Shown: positions 61,031 through 64,000 of the stretch, in pieces
How positions within the stretch are numbered: position 1 is the stretch's first letter
Layout of the letters: every line of letters starts with the position of its first letter
DNA from: Entamoeba invadens IP1
Lineage: Eukaryota; Evosea; Mastigamoebida; Endamoebidae
Assembly (NCBI RefSeq): GCF_000330505.1
Contig: NW_004440163.1
Coordinates: forward strand, 63,274 to 127,273
Direction of reading: 5' to 3'
DNA: 64,000 bases
Notes under the pieces: generated by a model
Database searches by the model: none
Told to the model about the DNA's origin: nothing
The model's input: the letters and a program-made list of their open reading frames with translations, nothing else
Made by a program: the position numbers and the translations under genes

Positions 61031-62362
61031 TCAATCTTCATTAACAACATTAGCAGTTCCACGTCCATCAACAAACTCTTCATTACCATTAACAACTGCG
61101 GATACGTCTCTTTGTTCTATAAATGCAGTCAGCCATCTTCTTGTAGTGGGTGGAAGCGGTTCCAAAAACAAGTTTCTGTTTTCGGGACTAGTTCTCAAAT
61201 ACGAGTTGAATAAATAAAAATGAACATTTCGCATAGGATTTTTTGTTATCATAAAGTTGAGAACTGCATGTGCAACAATTGAATAGGATCCGTATTTGTT
61301 CAATGGTAATTTCCACACATTTCGCATCATTTTAAAAGTTGTTACTAACCAGCCAAATAAGTTCTCGACTTCAATTCGACAAGACGAATGACAATTGTTA
61401 CGGTTTTTAATGTGCCTCCTCTGTATTTCAGTTAACTCCAGATCATTGGTTATTTTAAATGGAATTACACAAGATGGGCAAGAAGAATAACCACCATCTG
61501 CCAATATCAACATGTTACGTGGGACACATTTTTCATAATAATAATCTTTAAATAACACACTGTCGTGAACACTGCATTCGATTTCGGTCACGATACTGAC
61601 CACCATACCGAAATAATTGATGACAACTTCCGACTTCAAGCCTGAATGATTATGTTTAAAACTGAAAAAATTTTTATCCAACACAGTTGTCGTTCCGTGT
61701 TCAACTCTTTTATTGTTGATTGCCTGATCTCTACCGTCAACTGCAAAAAACACATGCTTTAACTCTGGTATATATTTTCCGAAAGCAGCTGATCTACCAA
61801 TATCGAAGCTTTGTGTACATTCTGCACATTTTAACACAGAGTCGATAAATATTGTTTTCATTGCTTCACTAAACAAGTCGAGTGCCAGATCAAGCCACTT
61901 AGATATATTTGATTCTCTTCTTCTTCTGTTTTTAATCTCGTTCACTTCATTTTCGTTGTTATCTGGTGAAATGATTTCAATGTTTAAGAATTCAAACAAT
62001 TCTTTATACGTGTAATCACCATGTAATTGAGTAAGTAACAATAGTAGCAGATCTTCATAAGTGAGTTGGTTTTTCTTGTTAAGAGTGACTACTTTAGTAT
62101 TTGGTATTGTGCCTGTGAACTTTCCAATAGTTCTTTCAACTTCACTTTCTCTGTTTACACTGTAATATCCGTTTTTGTATTTCATCAACTTGCATAATTC
62201 ATCAAAATGTTTTTTTTGAAGTCCAGTCAACATTACACATCTTTCGTTGGTAGTTAGGTTAATGGAACACAACGTTTCTTTGTTGTGAGTAGTGATAGTC
62301 GCAATTGGGGTAGCAACGTCTTCGAGATCAAATTCTTCGTTATCCATTCTCAAAAGGAACAT
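61031..62362 (-). CDS. PIF/Harbinger-like DDE transposase
   Basis: 443 residues from ATG 62362; a second ATG starts MDNEEF at 62347. A helix-turn-helix-like segment (LTYEDLLLLLLTQLHGDYTY, 100-119) precedes the DDE_Tnp_4-type catalytic domain. The acidic triad is Asp209 in FFAVDGRDQ, Asp289 in LILADGGYSS and Glu331 in SCRIEVENLFGWL. FGMVVSIVTEIECSVHDSVL matches the family's 'G-x-x-H-D-S' strand. The ORF is uninterrupted, so it may be active. A related upstream reading (62797 to about 62370, listed next) probably encodes the true N-terminus. Confidence 0.82.
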   Translation of the reverse strand: MFLLRMDNEEFDLEDVATPIATITTHNKETLCSINLTTNERCVMLTGLQKKHFDELCKLMKYKNGYYSVNRESEVERTIGKFTGTIPNTKVVTLNKKNQLTYEDLLLLLLTQLHGDYTYKELFEFLNIEIISPDNNENEVNEIKNRRRRESNISKWLDLALDLFSEAMKTIFIDSVLKCAECTQSFDIGRSAAFGKYIPELKHVFFAVDGRDQAINNKRVEHGTTTVLDKNFFSFKHNHSGLKSEVVINYFGMVVSIVTEIECSVHDSVLFKDYYYEKCVPRNMLILADGGYSSCPSCVIPFKITNDLELTEIQRRHIKNRNNCHSSCRIEVENLFGWLVTTFKMMRNVWKLPLNKYGSYSIVAHAVLNFMITKNPMRNVHFYLFNSYLRTSPENRNLFLEPLPPTTRRWLTAFIEQRDVSAVVNGNEEFVDGRGTANVVNED

Positions 62363-62797
62363 GTCAACACTTTCTTGATTACAGTTGAAGCTCGAATGTT
62401 AGTCATAGCTTCCAATCTTATCCGTTGAAGTTGAGTTGTTTGTCTTCTTCTTTCCTGTCTCGACTCCTCAATTGCTGTTGTTTGTTCTGCTTGCAATCTA
62501 ACTGTTTTCACTTTTTTTTGCTTCTTTTGTTGGCACAACTGGTATGTTGCGTGGTTGAATCTGTGAAAATGGTTCTCTCACAAAAAATGTTGGAAGTTGT
62601 GTTGGCTGTATCGTTGGCGTAGAATGTGGTTGAAGCACCGTTGATGTCGTTAAGGCTGCCAGTGGTTGACGCACCGTTTTTGTAACACTAGATCGATGAG
62701 TGGGATTAATAATCCTCAAAAAACTTGTTTTCGATGTTTTTGTGGTGGTTCGGCGACAGTTTGCCATCGATTGTGGGTAATTATTGGGTATCATCAC
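62363..62797 (-). pseudogene. Upstream part of the Harbinger transposase or second ORF, frame-shifted
   Basis: Two overlapping minus-strand frames. The first, from ATG 62797, is Thr/Pro/Arg-rich (NCRRTTTKTSKTSFLRII) and runs to 62498. The second continues from the A8 run (about 62512-62519) with VKTVRLQAEQTTAIEESRQE and ends at 62350 just before the transposase. A one-base change in that A run would join them. Another frame change is needed to enter the transposase. This is an N-terminal extension broken by indels, or a separate small ORF; no Myb-like domain is seen. Confidence 0.5.
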
Positions 62798-63026
62798 TTG
62801 TTTTACTCGGATCTTTTTATTTTATTTCTATTATTTTATTGATTAATAAAAATATTATAATTTATAATAAACATATCTAGATAACATTTTGATGAACTTT
62901 TAAAAACAACCAAATATGAGTTCAATATTTGAGTTAAAAAACTTGCTGTTTTATAATATAGTTTTGGTATTCTTGCGATTTTTTAGTTATCTTGCGCAAA
63001 AACAGTGGTTTTGGACCAGAGGTCAT

Positions 63027-63544
63027 TTTAAAAAATGCTTAAAATTTATTGAAAAGGGTTAAATAAAATAATGATTTTATTATAGTTATTTGGCATTTGT
63101 TTATAATAGTTTTATTATTTATATTTATCTGTCATAATGGTATAATATCATTGATATTTATAATATCGTTAAATAGTATTAATAATATTATTAATATGAA
63201 AATTGAATGATAATTAAAATTAATGATTATTTTATTATAACATTGTGTTAAATATTATAATAATAATATTTAAATATATAAAATGTTAATATGTTATAAC
63301 CATTTTTCTTGATGGACTGAACTCGAAAAGCCACAAAAATGATAATTTTTTTGATTCATACTGTCAAAAAACGTTGAATTTTTTCCTCATTAATAACTTT
63401 CTAAAGTTATTGAATGAACCATATTTTATAGTAAAATAGTAATTTAAGAAATGTACCGTTTTCCTTTCCAAAACGATGTAATTTTTGGGGAGTGGTGTCG
63501 TTGCAGAACAAAATTACAAAAACTCGAGAAAAAGATAAACACAT
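63027..63544. other. Intergenic, A+T-rich
   Basis: About 520 bp between the Harbinger element and the permease. Almost all A/T; the open frame at 63451-63690 overlaps permease exon 1 in another frame and is not used. Confidence 0.5.
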
Positions 63545-64000
63545 ATGGAGGAGAGCGAAGTTTCTCATTCCCCGATCCCATTGACTTTATCTGTTCCGCT
63601 AACTTCTCCAAAGCCCTCCACGCCACCGCACTCCAGTTTGTTAACTCGCCGATCCAATTTTTTACCCTCGTAATCCCCGAACAAAATTAGAGGAAAACTT
63701 TGACACTTTTTGAGTGAAAATTACTCACTATTTTAGGCGAGACGACGGCAGTGATTGTAGACAGTGAAATAGTCCCATCAGACCCAACAAGACCCATTTC
63801 AACGCATGGGACAATGAGTTGGGTCAATTTGGCGATGGTTGTCTATTTTTCAATAGGAGGCGGTCCTTTTGGGTTTGAGGAGTCGATATTAGTGTCGAAC
63901 CCTGCGTGGGCGTTATGGTCGTTATTAGTCGTTGCATTACTATGGGCTCTTCCACAGTCAATGACAATGGCAGAATTATCAGTGAGATATGAAGGAGGGT
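63545..64000 (+). CDS. Amino acid/polyamine permease (APC superfamily), partial at the right edge
   Basis: Exon 1 is 63545-63635 (ATG, MEESEVSHSPIPLTLSVPL), the intron 63636-63736 (101 nt, GTTTGT...TAG), and exon 2 starts at 63737 and runs off the window. After a hydrophilic N-terminal tail of about 55 residues, the first helix reads VNLAMVVYFSIGGGPFGFEE and the second ALWSLLVVALLWALPQSMTM, then AELSVRYEGG. The 'G-G-P-[FY]-G-[FI]-E-[ED]' and 'W-[AS]-L-P-[QE]' motifs are those of LAT/PUT-type amino acid or polyamine permeases. It would import amino acids or polyamines across the plasma membrane. Only about 120 residues are visible. Confidence 0.8.

Larger units (their letters stand above)
60826..63026. 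mobile_element. PIF/Harbinger-type DNA transposon
   Basis: The inverted ends ATGACATCTGGTCCAAA (60826-60842) and its complement with one mismatch (63010-63026) enclose 2.2 kb holding a DDE transposase on the minus strand. The outermost AT at each end reads the same on both strands, so it may be a 2-bp target duplication rather than part of the repeat. No longer target duplication is evident. The palindrome TTGCGCAA occurs near both ends and could be a transposase-binding site. Confidence 0.72.

Noticed and set aside
63451..63690. 79-codon frame near the right edge
   Set aside because: Splicing from this frame at the GTTTGT donor gives a stop shortly after the acceptor. The alternative frame starting at 63545 splices in phase to the permease.

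Overview
The window is nuclear DNA from a protist, most likely Entamoeba, with E. invadens the best guess. Four things point there. Non-coding DNA is extremely A+T-rich while the open frames are clearly less so. Genes are small and closely packed on both strands. Nearly all interruptions are tiny introns of about 38-101 nt that start with GTTTGT. The gene families also fit: a TLDc pair, a transmembrane TKL kinase, a serpin, a chitin-binding-like GPI protein, ESCRT-III and Rab genes, and DNA transposons. The species is an inference; the intron grammar and gene content are read from the sequence. About 40 genes or gene remnants are annotated. No tRNA, rRNA, CRISPR array or retroelement was recognised.

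Layout. 1-13.3 kb is a mostly minus-strand block: an unidentified partial gene, eIF3i, a forkhead-like protein, a TLDc protein, a secreted Lys/Glu-repeat protein, a TBC Rab-GAP, a tandem SKICH-like protein, a TMEM86 homologue on the plus strand, and an importin-beta with a short first exon. 14.0-16.4 kb holds an ABHD17-type hydrolase and a GATase1-like protein. 16.5-18.9 kb is a nested transposon: a 2.19-kb Tc1/mariner-like element with 338-bp inverted repeats sits inside the terminal repeat of a MITE of roughly 180 bp. 19.8-24.8 kb carries an MBL hydrolase, TMEM208/SND2, a four-exon Rab, a PRMT3-type zinc-finger protein, a two-exon membrane protein and one small ORF. 26-29.5 kb is RRP12. 29.7-43.5 kb carries an unknown gene, a sphingomyelin-synthase-like enzyme, CHMP2/Vps2, a PDI-like protein without CxxC, SLC35F6, a serpin, an MST/Hippo kinase and CTU2. 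44-52.9 kb has a CBM-like protein, a prominin/tweety-like pentaspan, a transmembrane kinase, a conserved unknown, a GPI-anchored chitin-binding-like protein and a second TLDc protein. 53-54.1 kb is a TIR- and TA-bounded element enclosing a decayed HSP70 fragment. 55-60.6 kb has an MFS transporter, an unknown, a DnaJ-CTD-like protein and a URI-like prefoldin. 60.8-63.0 kb is a PIF/Harbinger-type transposon. The window ends inside an APC-family permease.

The genes do not form one pathway. Recurrent themes are ribosome and translation work (eIF3i, RRP12, CTU2, the uS5-type zinc finger), membrane traffic (Rab, TBC, CHMP2, TMEM208), the secretory surface (TMK, pentaspan, chitin-binding-like protein, redox-inactive PDI, KEVKK protein) and lipid metabolism (TMEM86, SMS-like). 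The most unusual features are the nested mariner/MITE, the HSP70-carrying element, and several single-base frame breaks that all lie in homopolymers and may be assembly errors.
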